A stretch of DNA of 64,000 bases from Hyaloperonospora brassicae (GCA_947650285.1 CANTFL010000740.1:62001-126000); one strand, 5' to 3'; positions 1-13,620 are shown, counted from the stretch's first letter. Program-made: numbers and translations. The notes: generated by a model from the letters alone, not told the origin.

Positions 1-1080
1 CCCAAAGCGATGCAGAAGTCTGTGCTACCGCAGCAGCTTGCCAATCGCTATTGCGCGCTGCAGTCTCAAGCCTGGCCATCGTTTGATCGAGTGCCCTGCC
101 GAAACCCTTTCAACGATCGAAAAGGTTCGGGGTTTATCGCCGACTAGAACCTGTTTGTTCGCGACGGAGTTCGAGACACTCCACGGAATAGCCCGTAAAC
201 CAGCGGATGCGCGTAAAAGACAATGCCGCGTGCTGCTTGGGCTCCGACCAAGTGTGCCAGATAGTCAGCCAGCCGCTGTCTGTTGATCCACGATGGTGCC
301 CGCAGCAACGGTCCAGTGACCACCATCGCTCTCTTGGTCAACCAGGGATAACTACCCCCCCCGCTCAGCAGACGCGCACTCGCCGACTCGCCTTACTCGT
401 CCCGGCAGAATTAGTTTCCAAAGAGAGGCCCGAACCAAATCTCGTGGGGGCCGCTGGCGCAGGAACCGCTGAGCTTGGAGATTACCACGGCCAATGTTGA
501 TATCCGGCACACTGACCAGTATCGCCACATACCCCTTAGCGACGCAGCTTGGCCTGTTGACGCTCGTGCTGCCCAATACGGAGGCACGACGACAGAGTAC
601 GTGTGGACGCCGATCCTCTGCAGGGCCAGAACCACAATGCACACGGCTGATTCTTGTCATCCTTTCTGGCTGTCAGGGGGTCCCCTCGTTCATTCAGACC
701 ATAGGAATCATCAGTCCACGAGAACGTGGGCTAAAAGGCTCTTCAGGTGTCAATACCTGGGAACATAAATGTAGTCGGAAGGCAACTAGGACTGCTGGTG
801 CAGCATGTGTCGATACACGGCACTTGAAGCAGATGAGTCGGTCTCGGCACACTGCCAGTTGCTTGTGTGTAACGTTGAAGTGGTCGCACAATATCTCGGC
901 ACGAGACTGGATACGTTTTGTCAATGTACTTCTCTCCTTTGCTCTTCACGTCGTGCGTTTTTGCTCTACCGCAGTAAGCACTGACACAAGAGACCAACTT
1001 ATGTGAGCAATTCCGCTGGCCACACGCAACGACGACGGACAACAGTCGGCACACAGTCAATGCGGGTCTGCTCGTCACAC
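1..1080. other. Unassigned GC-richer segment
   Basis: This stretch is visibly richer in G and C than the DNA after it and has overlapping open frames on both strands, the longest about 170 codons on the plus strand (494-1006) and 111 codons on the minus strand (743-1078). I recognise no domain, signal peptide or transposon motif in any of them. Overlap on both strands suggests composition-driven open frames. It could be the edge of a gene or element that continues left of the window. Confidence 0.3.
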
Positions 1081-1189
1081 CGAAAAATGTAGGGGATTGA
1101 ATTTCGTAATGTTTTTTCAGAATTCTTATTCTTTTGTTAAATTTGGCAGTGGACCAGGCCGACCGAGTCGCAACGCGAGTTGCCGGGAG

Positions 1190-1400
1190 AGGCTAAATAC
1201 AACGGGCATTTTTGGGGAGAGGCTAAATCCACGAGCACCTGTCCATTCGACTTACTGTTTATATCGCAACAATGATGACGCAGCCAGGCCACGCCGACTC
1301 GAATATTACAGGATAAGCTAATCAGAAATGCACCTGTAACGTAGCCAGGCCACGCTGATTTAAATAAATTACAGAATAAGGTACTTAAAAATGCTCCCGC
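1190..1400. repeat. Short imperfect tandem repeats
   Basis: The string GGAGAGGCTAAAT occurs twice about 28 bases apart near 1190-1230. A second unit of about 61 bases, carrying AGCCAGGCCACGC followed by an AT-rich tail with ATTACAG and AAATGC, is repeated imperfectly from about 1277 and from about 1338. No coding function is apparent. Such units often sit in LTRs or untranslated parts of decayed retroelements, but I could not tie these to a specific element. Confidence 0.5.
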
Positions 1401-2095
1401 GGCCTTACACTGCAACCGTGGATAATATATTTTGGTCCTTCATGTGCTGCAGCAGAGATTCCATGTTGATTTCCACCAAGTGCCTTTCTGTTTGCCTTTT
1501 GAACAATATTGTGGACATCCTCTGCACTTATAAGGACACCCGCTTCCTTAAACTGGTTAACAATAACCTGTAATAATCACATTTAGACACAAAAACAGAT
1601 AATGACCTGCTCTATATGACTTCAACACGCACACATTACCGTGAAGCAAACCCATCTTGATGAATCAGAAAGACCTTGAAAACTCTATCTTCAATATCTC
1701 TCGTCGCACGTTGCGCAGCCGGTAGCGCTGAGAGCATAGTCTTGCTGATACAACGGGAGTGACCGGTGTGGCATTTGTTCACACAAAGCGTTGACCAGGC
1801 ACTTTCTTCTAGGGCGTACTTGTCATACATGATCACGAGCTCGTATGAACAGCCGACTTTTTTGTTCAGCGATCTCGCATTGACGTGTGCCGACTGTGGT
1901 ATGTCCTATAATGTGTTCCCTGCCAACATGTGAGAAAACTGCGCTTGGGACTAACCGAACAGCTGCGGGATACACTAATAGCAATGCCTTGGCGTACGGC
2001 GTTCTGCTTCAAGTCCTCTACAGCCGTCTTTTGACTATCAAAGGCTCGACCGGTGGAGATTATTCACAGATCTATGAGCGATGAGCGGTGGTAGG
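1401..2095. other. No gene recognised; possible RNase H scrap
   Basis: I see no convincing gene. On the plus strand near 1970-2015 a frame reads YTNSNALAYGVLLQ, which resembles the start of a Ty3/gypsy RNase H domain (usually a DAS motif followed by G-V-L-Q). The match is short and the surrounding frame decays quickly, so this is only a hint that another retroelement scrap lies here. Confidence 0.25.
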
Positions 2096-2099
2096 ATTA

Positions 2100-3060
2100 G
2101 GGCTAGTGTGATGGAGTGGTGATCGCTCTTTTGAGGAGTCGATACCAACTCTCCACTGGCGCCGGACGACCGACTAACGGATGGGGTACTCCGATTTCGT
2201 GTTCTTGATAGCCTTCCTCACCTTTTGTACCCGTCAGTAGGGCGGGTTGCACAGTTATAGCTGGACTCGTGTCAATGGAAATCTTGACCGTGTTTATGAT
2301 GTGTCGAGATTTGATCTCGGTGTGGAAATCTTCATACCGCGATCGGGGTTGACGTGATCTCGTGGAAGTCGTCACGAGATCACTTGTATACCTATAGGGA
2401 GCTCGATATGAGTCACCCTGATCTGTAAAAGATCGCCTTATCCAAAAGTAGACCTTGATTCGCGAGCCTTCTGACCACTTGAGCCGTCTCGAGATCTTGG
2501 GTCCTCAACCACAAAGGGGTTTCCTGCGTCCAGTCGCAGTTGGGGTTCTGTTTGATAGTTCTTGTACCTGGCAAAACAATCCAAGGATATCACTTAATTA
2601 AAGTATGTAACTTTTCCATGACGTCGGGTGGCCAGTGATCCACACGGAGGAGAAGTCGACACTTGTACTTTCAAGCAAATTTGTCTATGTCTAATGTTTA
2701 CCAATCAACCAAACAACCCTTTCCCTATCAGTATGTCTTGGACATCGTTTGCCACATGCCGCTCTCTCTAGGCGGTAGCAACCTTGTACTTGCGTGGCAC
2801 ACACCTGATATACTTATCCGATCGCGTCTTCCACTTTAATCGACTGATCGCCAACGTAATCTTCCCCCTAACAACAACCCCATCTCCAGGACTCGTACCC
2901 TTCGTCCGTCATATTCTAACCCGATATCGCATGTCCCATACAGTCCGACCTGATATACAGTTTTGTCTGACCGTCCAATGGACGCGATCCGACCAGTTGT
3001 GGGACCGGCGCTGCCAACCGTCAACTGAATCGGATATAACTGGAACGCGATCAGTTTCCC
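2100..3060 (-). repeat. Gypsy LTR, family C, reverse copy
   Basis: The reverse complement aligns by eye with 7690-8589 and, with gaps, with the right end of the same family at 19560-20434. Shared landmarks include GTGCAACCCGCC followed by GACGGGTACAAAAGG, GGCTCAAGTGGTCAGAAGG, and AAGTGATATCCTTGGATTG. The three-way match and its placement at both ends of element C identify it as a long terminal repeat. This copy is inverted relative to element C. It may be a solo LTR or the 3' LTR of a minus-strand element whose body is mostly lost. Outer limits are approximate. Confidence 0.65.
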
Positions 3061-5345
3061 TATCGCAAATTTACGTAGTCACTTTACCACACTAGCATCA
3101 GCATGGAATGTAACTTGATTGTCAGCGACGACAGAATTAGCGTCAGCATCAACGACCGTATCAGTGGCAGCAACAGTAGTGGAGGTGGAAGAAGGGATCA
3201 TCATCATGCATTAGACAACGAAGGCTTTCTAACTGAATTGACGTGGCTATGTTACAGGTTCAATTTATAATTAGCTTGTCTTGTAATATTTTCGAATTGA
3301 CGTGGCCTGATTGTGATACCACTGTTGTCATATAAACAGAACGTCTGATGGATAGAAGATGGTGCATTGAGCAATAATAATCGGTGTATTTAGTCTTTTC
3401 CGGAGTTGCCTCACACTCAGTGCCTTTGATGGAGGGGCAGCTAGCTGGTGGGGGAAGACAAATTTGTCGTGTCCTACTCATCTCCAAATTTCTACACAGG
3501 TGCTGAATGCGGGGGACATACCAGCGATAATCGAGCGGTTCTGGTTCACGTTTGACAGGTCAGCAAACCTCTGGATCCGCGATCATATCGGAGACATAAT
3601 GGCCAGACCCGCATATGACTAGATCGAATTTTCATCATAATACGACTGAGCATCGCACGAACGGGGACTGCTAAAATTGTCATCACGGTACTCAGACCTC
3701 ACCATGAACTCCGATGCAATGGAGCTGGTACAGCTACTAGCCAGATGTAGGCTTTCTCAGCTAGCAAGGTAGATCTTATAGAGAATACGACTCTACGAGT
3801 TTACAAGCTCGGATATTATGGTTTTTGTTCAAGGGACCAAACATTTAGTAAATCAAGAGCTCAGAGTGCTCAAAGTCGACAACTTGGCAAGGCTTGACTA
3901 TTCTTTACTAGATCGAAGACGCCTTAACAATCCGTGTGTCTCTTTTCGATCAAAAGGGAACTGTTATTTTTTCTTTTTGATGTAGAAACCTCAAAACATT
4001 CTGTATGTGGTGGCTGACACAAGTCATCCCCTACAAACTGATGAGGTGTTCCAACATCACGTTAAACGGAATATCATACCAAGTGTGTACCATACATGCT
4101 GTTTTGGCTATCAACCGTCGGGTAACCCCCGATACATCCTTCTCCACCAAACTGGCGTTTCGACAAAACGTCGATCGAACTATTTCCTCAAGATGTAGGT
4201 GTGCGTGCGCTTAACCTCACGGCTGACCAACGCAATAGACACCATGACATCGTCACATGACGAGCCTTCGACTCTTCCTTCAAATATCAATCTCGACAAT
4301 ATCGATTAAAAGGTGGACTATGGTAGCGACATAGGTGTCCATAATGATAAAGAAAAAGTGTCTGAAACGTGTTTACACAACACGTGGGGTCTACACAAGG
4401 GACCTATATTCCATTAAAGATGATATTAGAACACCATATCAGTTGTTGGTGGCTGAAGCGTGCCAGCTACCAAATTACGAGATCTTTTAAGCGGTATTAA
4501 CTTGAACATTTGTGTCTGGATTAAGTACGTTCGTCTGAGGTTCTCTTTTTGATAAAAATAAATAAAGTCCAGTCCCTAGTTTAATACGTAAAATCACGTG
4601 CCTCCTTGAGACGTCTTGTAATCTTATAACACTTTAGCAACGCATTGTTAAGATTCCTACTCTTAAGCACTCTGTGCTGTGATTATCTTAATCGTTTGTT
4701 TTTCTAAAACAGGGACCGTAAGCTCTTTGAGATTGTTGAATCTCTGAGTCGAGTACTTTGAACCAAGTTGCTCGAAGAACGCTAACGTCTTCCTATGAGT
4801 TAAGGAGCTGTGCAGATCCGCTACAGTGTCCAGCACATTGATGCTTGAGATACAACTTTATATGACACCGAATGGGGCGAAGATAACCCACTAGTGACTC
4901 AGCATCATTCGTCGGATGCGGGAAGTAGTATCAACGCTACACAGCTTGACGAGTGACATCGGCTGGTCATTCATTAAGACGAGAGTTCTTTGCGCCATTA
5001 GTAAGCCGTCAGAGTACTTGAAATCCATTACGGCTATGTGTACTCTTTACCCGACGTCAAAGAAAGCCTCCCCTTGCTAAAGATACTATGTTGACCTGGG
5101 CCATCGGTCCAGAGGCTACTTCACCCAAGATCATTTCCTTTCGTAAGGCGGCGTTCACCCGATAATGTGGCCAATACTCTTGTTTGGAAGCGAATATTAT
5201 GAGGCGATAGAAGACCACTCATCTGCTGGTCATATTGAGCACCTTACATCAGCACAATGATGACTCTGAGAGCAAGTGCCAGCGTTTCAGATGTTCGTCT
5301 CGAACGAAATCTTCGGTATGAATAAGCTAAGCTAAAAGCCAAATT
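3061..5345. other. Decayed intergenic or element remnant
   Basis: No gene is recognised. A stretch at 3110-3215 on the plus strand is rich in three-base steps such as AGCATCAACGAC and GTGGCAGCAAC, then CATCATCATG. It reads on the minus strand as a low-complexity Val/Ala/Asp/Thr peptide. The remainder is AT-rich with only short frames full of stops. It is probably the degenerate 3' part of a minus-strand retroelement, given the integrase end just to the right. Confidence 0.3.
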
Positions 5346-5349
5346 CCGG

Positions 5350-6236
5350 TTGCGCACTCGTTCACTCTATGGCTTAGCTGCGCCGGTAGACACGAATTCC
5401 GGCAAAGCGCTGACCAGCAAACGGCTTTCTCACACCACTACTGGTAGGAAGCACTGTTTGTCTCACTACAATCACACGAGCGGCGCTCAATATTGTCAAC
5501 GGCGTAAGAATTTTTTTGTCGTAGTAGAAGCTTTGATCTGCACGACTTCACCGAATTAGGCATCCGCGTTACTTCAACAATTACTGGTTCCGGACTTTGC
5601 GACAACTTTGCCCCAAGATCCTTGTCATGTTAAATGGTCGGCTCCTTTGTTTGTCAAGTATAACCGGGGAAGGTCGACTCATCGGACGCAAACCTTGCCG
5701 GTTCTCGTACAGAGATTTTATAATATTAAGCACGAAGTGCAACGTCTTCGCGAGCGTGTGGAGCGCCTGGAGTGAATGGAGAATCCGCCACTCTTCCTGG
5801 AGCATGGTCAACCTCTTTGAAGGAACAGCTCAAAATTTGAATGCGGGTACGTCGTTTGTGGCACAGCGACCTTCTCCGGCGTAAGCGCCTCAAAACGCAC
5901 AGTAGAAGGACCTCAATAAGGTTTAATCAAGTCAGCGTAAAACATAGGGTTGGAACGCAGCTTGCGCAGAAGGTCCGTTGCGTATGAACGCCAATTTAAT
6001 TCCACGACCATAAACGGCTTTATAAAATATGGCCGCAACTTCATCTTTAAGATAGCGGACACTGCATTTTCTAGGTAGATTTTGAACATTCGGTAATATG
6101 TGGTCTTCGACCTCATCACTTTCAATACACCCTCTGCTTTTGCCATCAGCTTGTTCCTTTCTTTTTTTCTGGCATTCAGACTTTTTTCACGCACAGGTCG
6201 TAAGAAAGTTAATTGCGTTGCGATAAACTCGCTCAC
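5350..6236 (-). pseudogene. Ty3/gypsy integrase C-terminus, chromovirus type
   Basis: The minus-strand frame at 5913-6236 begins FIATQLTFLRPVRE, continues with KLRPYFIKPFMVVE and ends with NPMFYADLIKPY. This is the order of the C-terminal (GPF/GPY) module of Ty3/gypsy integrases, with the Gly of GPF changed to Lys. Further downstream on the same strand (5581-5811) a frame with LRPMSRPSPVILD and NMTRIL resembles the linker that usually precedes a chromodomain in these elements. Catalytic integrase, RT and gag are not visible to the right, so this is a truncated relic. Its integrase end differs from that of element C, so it may come from another family than the neighbouring LTRs. Confidence 0.65.
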
Positions 6237-6239
6237 TTG

Positions 6240-7685
6240 TTCTTAAACCATATTGGAAAATATGTAAGCTAGCCGATCGACCATCCCTTTTCCACCAAGT
6301 CATGAGCCGCGCAGTGGTGGCATTAGCAGAATGCGAGAGCGCGTGAGGACGTTCGTGTAGAGCGGTGCATAGCTGGTGGAGGCATGTACATCTTTATAAA
6401 ACGCAAACCAAAAATCAGGGAGCAGTGAGATTCAGCGTTCAAAATTTTCAGCGCAAATATTGCGTAAAACGTTACCGATAACACGATTTACTCGTTTACT
6501 TTTAAAGTTGGATCTGCGGATATTTCGCTTGGAACATTTCCAAACGGGTCTTCACCAACTAGAAGAAGGACGTCTCAGCTTTTGAGTACGGCGAGATCTC
6601 TATCAGACATATAAGCCACATACAAATCGTGTTGAAAAAAACTTAATCTAGAAGCGGTTTAGCTGTAACTTCTCCATCAATATTACCTGGCACAGCCGCC
6701 AAATGAACCATCTTGCTCATACGGTCATCAGAGACCACAGAACCACTTTAACCTTTCGAAAATCTCAGTAGACCACATACAAATTTAATTTTAAAATATT
6801 CCAACACCTAGAGCGTATTAGTCAACTGGTGAGCGGCGCAACCGCATGGTATGGGGATTTGACCCGCTCACGACTTTCGTACGTAAGAACGTACGTGCTT
6901 ACCCATTTGTAGATTTTGGAGCATTAATTATTTTGGCCTGCATATCTATAGATCAACTCTTGAACAAGATGAACACTAAACGCAGTATCATGCGCCTAAA
7001 AGAGAATTCAATTATTTGATTCCTCGTCGTGTGTAACCACGATAAGAAAAGGATCTTTGACATTATTGCAGAAGCACACTATACCTTGATCGATAAAATG
7101 TCGATGCAGCCTTGCGCACAATCGTGTGGTCAATTTTATGTCAGAGTCGGTATACTACTTGCTCTCAAGAACACGTACCAAAGCTCAACAGTGGTTATGA
7201 CCGTATAGATCAAGTCCGATTTCGATACATACATAGTCGTTAGGTAAGCAAGATATTAGTCAGGCCTGCTCAATAACGCATCGGCCAATAGAGTTTTCGT
7301 GCCCGGATTGTACTTTATCTCAGAGTTGTACTCGGCAAAGAAAGAAAGTCAACAAGGCATTCTCTAAGGAAGGCGACGCGACTGCTTTAAAGCGCGCTAT
7401 GACGCATAGTATAGACCACGAAAGACTTGGAGCCAAGCAGATGGAATTTGAAGTTGACGAGAGAATACTTCATTGCAAGCAGCTCTGTTCAAGAACTTTA
7501 CAGTTGTTCTCTGTAGATTTTAGCTTACGAGGCTCATACGCGACATGACGCTTATAACATCCGGGTCAACCTGCAATTATGCACAGCCAGTTGTATAGTC
7601 AGAAGCATCACATAAGAGACTGAAAGGCCGCGCAGGGTCTGGCAGATCACAAGATTTTGCCGTTGAGTGGGTTTGGAGCACACGA
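6240..7685. other. AT-rich stretch without recognisable genes
   Basis: Only short frames are present and none carries a motif I can name. The position between an integrase relic and the left LTR of element C suggests decayed retroelement sequence. Nothing supports a host gene. Confidence 0.4.
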
Positions 7686-7689
7686 CTTT

Positions 7690-8589
7690 CCAGCGTCAAT
7701 ATAGTCCGATATGAATCTGATTAAAGGATACGAGTTGGAACTGGGGGGGGCTCGCGATAGTGCACCGAATTTTAATAGATTGCGAGCTCGTGGGTGGCCT
7801 GGACGGGAAATGTGGTTTACACTAAGATGATTACGTAATCCGGATCGCTATTCAAACACATCATCGCAATCCCGAAGCCAGCTGTGTAAGAAGGACGTGA
7901 ACCACACTAATGTTAAAGAGTGAGCATACCTGTCGTGGGCGCAATCAGTACAAGTAGACGATCTTATGAAACATGAGACGGGTGGCCCCAGATGTACGTG
8001 ATACATACAGGTCTTGCGATATTGAGTTTTTAGTATTGTTTGGTTGATAATGAGCAGATTTTACACGCTTCTATTTACAGATGTGGGATTTTTCTCTGGG
8101 TTAGATTATTGGCCACCCCACGTCCGAAAATGTTGCGCACTATGATTGAGTGATATCTTTGTATTGTTTGGCCATGTAGTAAGGACTTATAACTTAGCAC
8201 CCAACTACGATCAGACGCAGCAATACGTAAAGGAAATTAGTGTAAGTTCGCTGGACGGCTTAAGTGGTCAATAGGCTCGCGAATCAAGTACAGTTTTAGA
8301 CAAGGCGACATATAAAGATCAAGGTGACGCAAAATTGAGGACCTTTCACGCACACCCGCTGTTGTGTTAAGGTTTTTCCGCGATATTCTCAATCCCAAAC
8401 ACGTTCAGACCCGGCATTGTCTTGAACTGAGTCCATCTGGAAGAGTGCAACCCGCCTTACCGACGGATACAAAAGGTAAGGAAGGAATTAAGCAAAAAAA
8501 TGGATCACCCTACTCCGATAGTCGGCTTCTGTGCGCCAGTGGAGAGGCGGGATCACATCAGCAATTTTGTGAACCCCGCTACACCACGA
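7690..8589 (+). repeat. Element C left (5') LTR
   Basis: It is homologous to the reverse complement of 2100-3060 along most of its length and to 20100-20434 at its right end. The right limit is placed at CTACACCACGA, where the other copies read CCACCACACTAAC and CCATCACACTAGC. The next bases, TGGTGCGCGTTCCTGA, start with TGG and could be a tRNA primer-binding site, though I did not match them to a specific tRNA. The left limit is uncertain by about 100 bases. Confidence 0.6.
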
Positions 8590-8639
8590 TGGTGCGCGTT
8601 CCTGATATTGAAGTAAAACATACAGCAGTGATCTCGTAA

Positions 8640-11330
8640 GTAAAGTTGTAAAGGTAAAAGAAAGAACCTGGGATGGAAGCTTCAGAGGCAGAGAGATTGC
8701 AGCAGACGCGAAAAGGTATAGGATCTACAATTGTCAATGTTTGAGAGGAACTTTGATGACGAGAAATATAAATAGGAGGATTGACCCTGTCGATCTGGAC
8801 GATGAACCTTGACATACTACTGAGATCCTATCGGAGACCATCGCCGATAATTCTACAAAGCATGATCCGCTGAACAAAAGATCTACAGAAAAATCTTAAT
8901 TCAAACATCATAAGACCTTTCAAGCAATGTCTAAGACGCAGATTGTGAAGCTGGAGCAAACTGAGAAGCAGCATCTAGATCAGATCTACACATTCCAAAA
9001 GCTAGATCGAATACACACGATCGCGCTAATCCAACATTAACGCGACCGATCAAGTTTGTGGAATACAGAGAAAAGATGAAGTTCTGGCTAGAAGATAGAC
9101 AGGTGGAACTTCTGAAGAAAAGCATACTTCTGGAATGATTAAAAGAAACTACTGTTCAGTGATCCAGTGCTGAAGATTCTAAAAGAATAACTAATTGGTT
9201 CGCCTAGAATACCGACAATAATCTATGTCTCACGCTCAAACCAGTCAGAATATATACGTATTATTATGCAGTAGCTACAGTACGCGGGGGTTTCAGCTAG
9301 TTTTTCTATGTGCAGACACTATTAAAATTTTATCTCAACCTAGTATTAGCACCTGACAGGTCGTCGCGTGCAAAGTTGATGCATTAATTTGACATACGAT
9401 TCAGCAGACATGGCTATCAGGATAATCATTAAAGATGGAATCCATCGCGAGCCATCAAATCAAGATATTGCGCATATCGCAGGCACACATTGAAGTTACT
9501 ATACTGGATAGTCTTGGTTGGCATAGGTAAAATCAGACTTGGAATCAGGCAATTCGATAATTGTTCATCGGAGGTCAATAGGTCTGCCGGCGCTGCATTG
9601 ATTTGCGACAAGATGACCCTGAATAAGGTGATATCGAACGATGCACAAAAGTTGTTCTCTGGTCATCTGCAGTCGTGCGTTGATGCAGTCATAAAAAATT
9701 ACGAAGATGATCAGCGGAAATGGCTCATCATATCTCTGATCGATCGACGGTTAATGCCACGACCCAGGAAGCGATTTTTTTCGCATGTGAGATCGAGTCA
9801 GTGAAGGAATTGCATCATAGTAGATCTCATAGATCTGGTCCTCATGATCCTTAAGATGAATTTCGAAGGCGACTACTGATGGCCCTGCCGAGACCATTAA
9901 GCGGTGGTTTCACGAAGCAGAGGCTACGAGTATCGTCAATCAGCGATTTAAAGGAGTTTATTGGTCTTGAAAGAGATAAGTATAGCGCCAGGTATTGGAT
10001 TGACATGGTTATGTCCGCATTCTTGGGTGACTAAAATTTTAATTCAGATAAGTGTCTAGAGTTTGACAATTTTCCAGCGGGCACGGCGCTGAACTTTTGA
10101 CTTTAGATAAGCGGATTAACTCGCCATGAATTAAAGCCTCTATTAGAAAGGTACACTAGATTAAGGTATAGATTCATACGTGGAGGCGATCCTTTTCAAG
10201 ATTGTAATTATAAAGGGAGGTCGGCTATAAGACGCGAACATGTGAAACACTCATCGAACGCTAAATGAATGCGATCACGCAAAGAAATTGACTTTGTTAC
10301 GATAATTTTGCTGATGACCATATGTAAAAACTTTGTACGCCTACCAGCGCACGGCGATTCGAGACAACAAGGCAATTATGAAACCGAACAAGTATCGACC
10401 AAGTTCAAATTTCATATCAAATTTAAATTATAGATGGACGGTGCGAGCAATTTAATGAAAACAATGGGAACGCAGCGGATCCTAGTCTGAGTCAAGTGGA
10501 TATGATGTGGTTGTGGATTTTTGCTGAGTACGTGTGGCCGAATTAAATTCTCGGGGAAAGTTTTTACATGATGGGTATGATCGACATGACAATGATGCTC
10601 CTGGGAACGGACAAGATCGTGGACATCCACCTTAAGGGCGTAACCAACATGACTAACCACGCTAAGTGGATCGTGCCAATCAATTGCAAGGTCTAGACCA
10701 TGGCGGTCGATCTCGTGGTGAACGATCAAAGTCGTTATTCACTGCGGGTCGATAAAGCATGATGATCGTGGGTGTTGAACGAGACTTACTTGTCAGAAGT
10801 GAAGTCGGAAAATACATCCATCGGAAAAGTATTTTACGTGTAAACGGCTTGAGGATAGAATGATGAGAGGAGCAAATACCCCAGAAAAGATTTTTACAAT
10901 CTGTATTGCAAGTGGCATTTACCTATTCAGCATTATGAGAAAATTTTCGCTTAATGTAGATGAAATTTAAACTCGGACGCTCGCCGGGATGATACCTGGC
11001 ACGACGGAGCGTCTATGATTTTTCGTTAATGCATTCTTGTTAAACGGAGAAGGAGGATCGCGAACTGTCATTTAAGTAATTCAATTGTTAATACATGCCT
11101 ATTTACCTCTGTTGCTTTTATATTTTGTATTGTAAAACGAGTCGATATAGACGCCTGATTTCCCAAACAAATGAAGATTGAATTTTAGCCGGACGAACTC
11201 GCGAGGATACTGAAGATATTACACACCAGGAAAGTGGATAAAGAAAGCAAAAGCCGTGGGTAAGATCAAATACGAGAAGGCTTTCATGTTGTTTACTCTG
11301 GCTCTAAAGTTTCGATCATCGAAACGACCT
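8640..11330 (+). pseudogene. Element C gag region, heavily broken
   Basis: Between the left LTR and the protease region the plus strand has short charged frames, for example KFWLEDRQVELLKK near 9075-9120 and a run at 9613-9800 with a basic tail (RRLMPRPRKR). They occupy the expected place of gag, but I cannot identify a capsid core or a zinc knuckle. Stops occur every few dozen codons. The assignment rests mainly on position. Confidence 0.35.
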
Positions 11331-11489
11331 TTGCTCGTTGGGTGGTTTGTATGATCTACAAAGTTCAGACTTAAGAATGCAGACGGATCGACGAGAGCGC
11401 ATCAATGAAAAATTGGACGGACGAAGATCAAGATCACGTTCTATGGATCGTCATTTACTATTTCGATTTATAAGTCGAGGATCAAGTCG

Positions 11490-11580
11490 GTCAAGAGGCA
11501 ATATTAGGCATGGATTTCATGGTACCGGCAGGGATGCGTTCAAATTTGGCAGGCGAAACTTTGGCTTTACTGGATAATCT
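11490..11580 (+). pseudogene. Element C protease-region fragment
   Basis: A plus-strand frame from about 11503 reads ILGMDFMVPAG and continues with NLAGETLALLD. In Phytophthora-type gypsy polyproteins the segment just after the aspartic protease has the pattern LG-DFMVPAG followed by L-D-T--LPDE, which this matches well. The catalytic D-S/T-G upstream was not located in an intact frame. The fragment anchors the 5' side of pol. Confidence 0.6.
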
Positions 11581-12879
11581 CGTATAAGATTGGTGGGGAG
11601 AAGACTGTGATACAGATCTACCATGTATCGTTTAATGTTAAGGATCATCATGTCGTTGTATCTGTCGGAGAATTCAAGAAGGTGAAGATCGGTATAGATC
11701 CTTCATAAGTCAAACTAAGGATACGTAGAGACGTTACTCGGATGCCGACGCTAACTACCGGACTTATAAGATCAAATAATATACATGTCTCTAATATTCG
11801 CGATCGTGAGGTGATCTTAGGCTTCGATCACCACTGGAATTATGGATGTTTAACGACATAGTACAAATCTTTAGGAAATGTTTCAGTAGGTTTACTACAG
11901 ATGCGTCAAAACTTTGATTTTTCAGGCGACTACAAATGGATGAGATAATTCAAGATCACAAAGGACCTCTCGTAAATCACCCGATCTACAAAACTCTACG
12001 CAGATTTTGACCAGACCAAAAGCGCAATAGGAGATCAAGTAGATATTGAAAAAAGCCGACAGCGATTGCAGCCATCGTTTTTGGCCCCTATGATCAAAGG
12101 GATACATAAGGTTAAATACGACGACTCAGTGCGGGATCGACTTGATCTGCTGTTTAGATAGGATCAAGAGACATTCACCGCCGGCGAAATATGGTTGAAG
12201 AGGATGCTTATGCTTAGCATAAACCGCACGGACATCCTTCAGACGCGATGAGGACCTGAATAGGGCGGTATAATAACGGGGCGAGAATCCTGCAAGGACG
12301 ACGATTAATGAATCTGTTCCGAGCGGGAAAGGTAATGTCTCGTCGTCGACGCCATCAGATGACGGACAGTGATAAAACAGTACGGATTAAAATTAACTAT
12401 TTTGAAGGTCGTGAAGAAAGATTCAGTGATCGGTCGTGAACTTTCCAGTGACGGCACATAAGGCCGAGATCCCTTCAGTCACCATCATGAATACAAGACC
12501 AAGATGAAATATCTTAAAGAAATAGAATGATAGGGATGGTGATCTAATCAAACTGGTAGTTGGAGACTAGGCATGACTTTAAAGAAATAATACGCAAATA
12601 ATTCGGTTTACTATTTAGAAAGTGGGCGTTCTTACACAGATAATGCCATTTAGATATATAGAAGTACCATTCAATCATAGGTCTATTGCCGAAATTTCCA
12701 TCGATGACACTTAAGTTGACGATCCAGGAGGGCCTCTTTCGCACGATCATGAAAGTTTATGACAACTGGTTTGTAAGAATTCATTTTTGCTTATAGAAAT
12801 AGAGAACGCATTATTGGCGGCAAAACGTAGAGCTCTCGGTGACATTGATTGTGAAAGAGCAAATCCTACCGCACAACGA

Positions 12880-13620
12880 GTAAAAAAGTCGCCCTTTTTT
12901 TAGTGAAATATTGGCAAATCGGATCCAAACATAATTGTCAGACAAGGATATACAGTCGCCGATGTCACCCTGTGCCTCGCCGAAACTGATTTTATTCAAT
13001 AAAAACAGTGAATACATGTAATTATGTATTGACTACCGACGAATCAATCAGCTTACAAGTTTGTTGATGGTGTGCCCGATGCCGCTCATAACCTAACTCT
13101 CACAAAACATGGAAAAAACTCTGTGGTATCGCTTTCTAAATATTGATAGTAGTTTTTGAGCATTGTAGATGACAAAGAAAGGCTGATTTTGGCATTTATA
13201 ACGCCATCCCGTCTATTGAAATGGTGACGAATTCCTTTTAGGCTGTAAAATGGCCCGCATATCTACCAACGTTTGATGGGTATTGCCTTGTACAAGTCTT
13301 ATAAGCTCAATTTTAAATCCTACGGGATCACCAATGAATATTAAAATTTAAGAGAGCTTTTTTATTTAAAGTAAACTGGGTCGGGATCCAAGGCCGTAAG
13401 TGCTAGGACACAGATCCTTCATTGACGTCATATTCATCCCGGCAGAGTAATGATCGTCGTTGTACGAAAAGGTGGACCGACCGTTAAAATTGTGTGAAAG
13501 GTGAAACCAGTACATCAGTCTTACGAAACGTGCTTGGGGGCGTACAATAGTGGATGATCTAGGACACCCAATTTTTTTAAGCAGGACTAAAAGCTCACCC
13601 GAACAATGTTTGATATCTGT
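12880..13620 (+). pseudogene. Element C reverse transcriptase, broken
   Basis: Near 13022 a plus-strand frame reads LCIDYRRINQLT, matching the conserved CIDYRALN block of gypsy RT. About 100 bases later LWYRFLNIDSSF corresponds to the first catalytic-Asp block (usually SLDMASGFW), and around 13197 FITPSRLLKW matches the ITPFGLFEW block. Stop codons interrupt each block. I did not find an intact YVDD-type box. No functional enzyme can be made from this copy. Confidence 0.65.
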
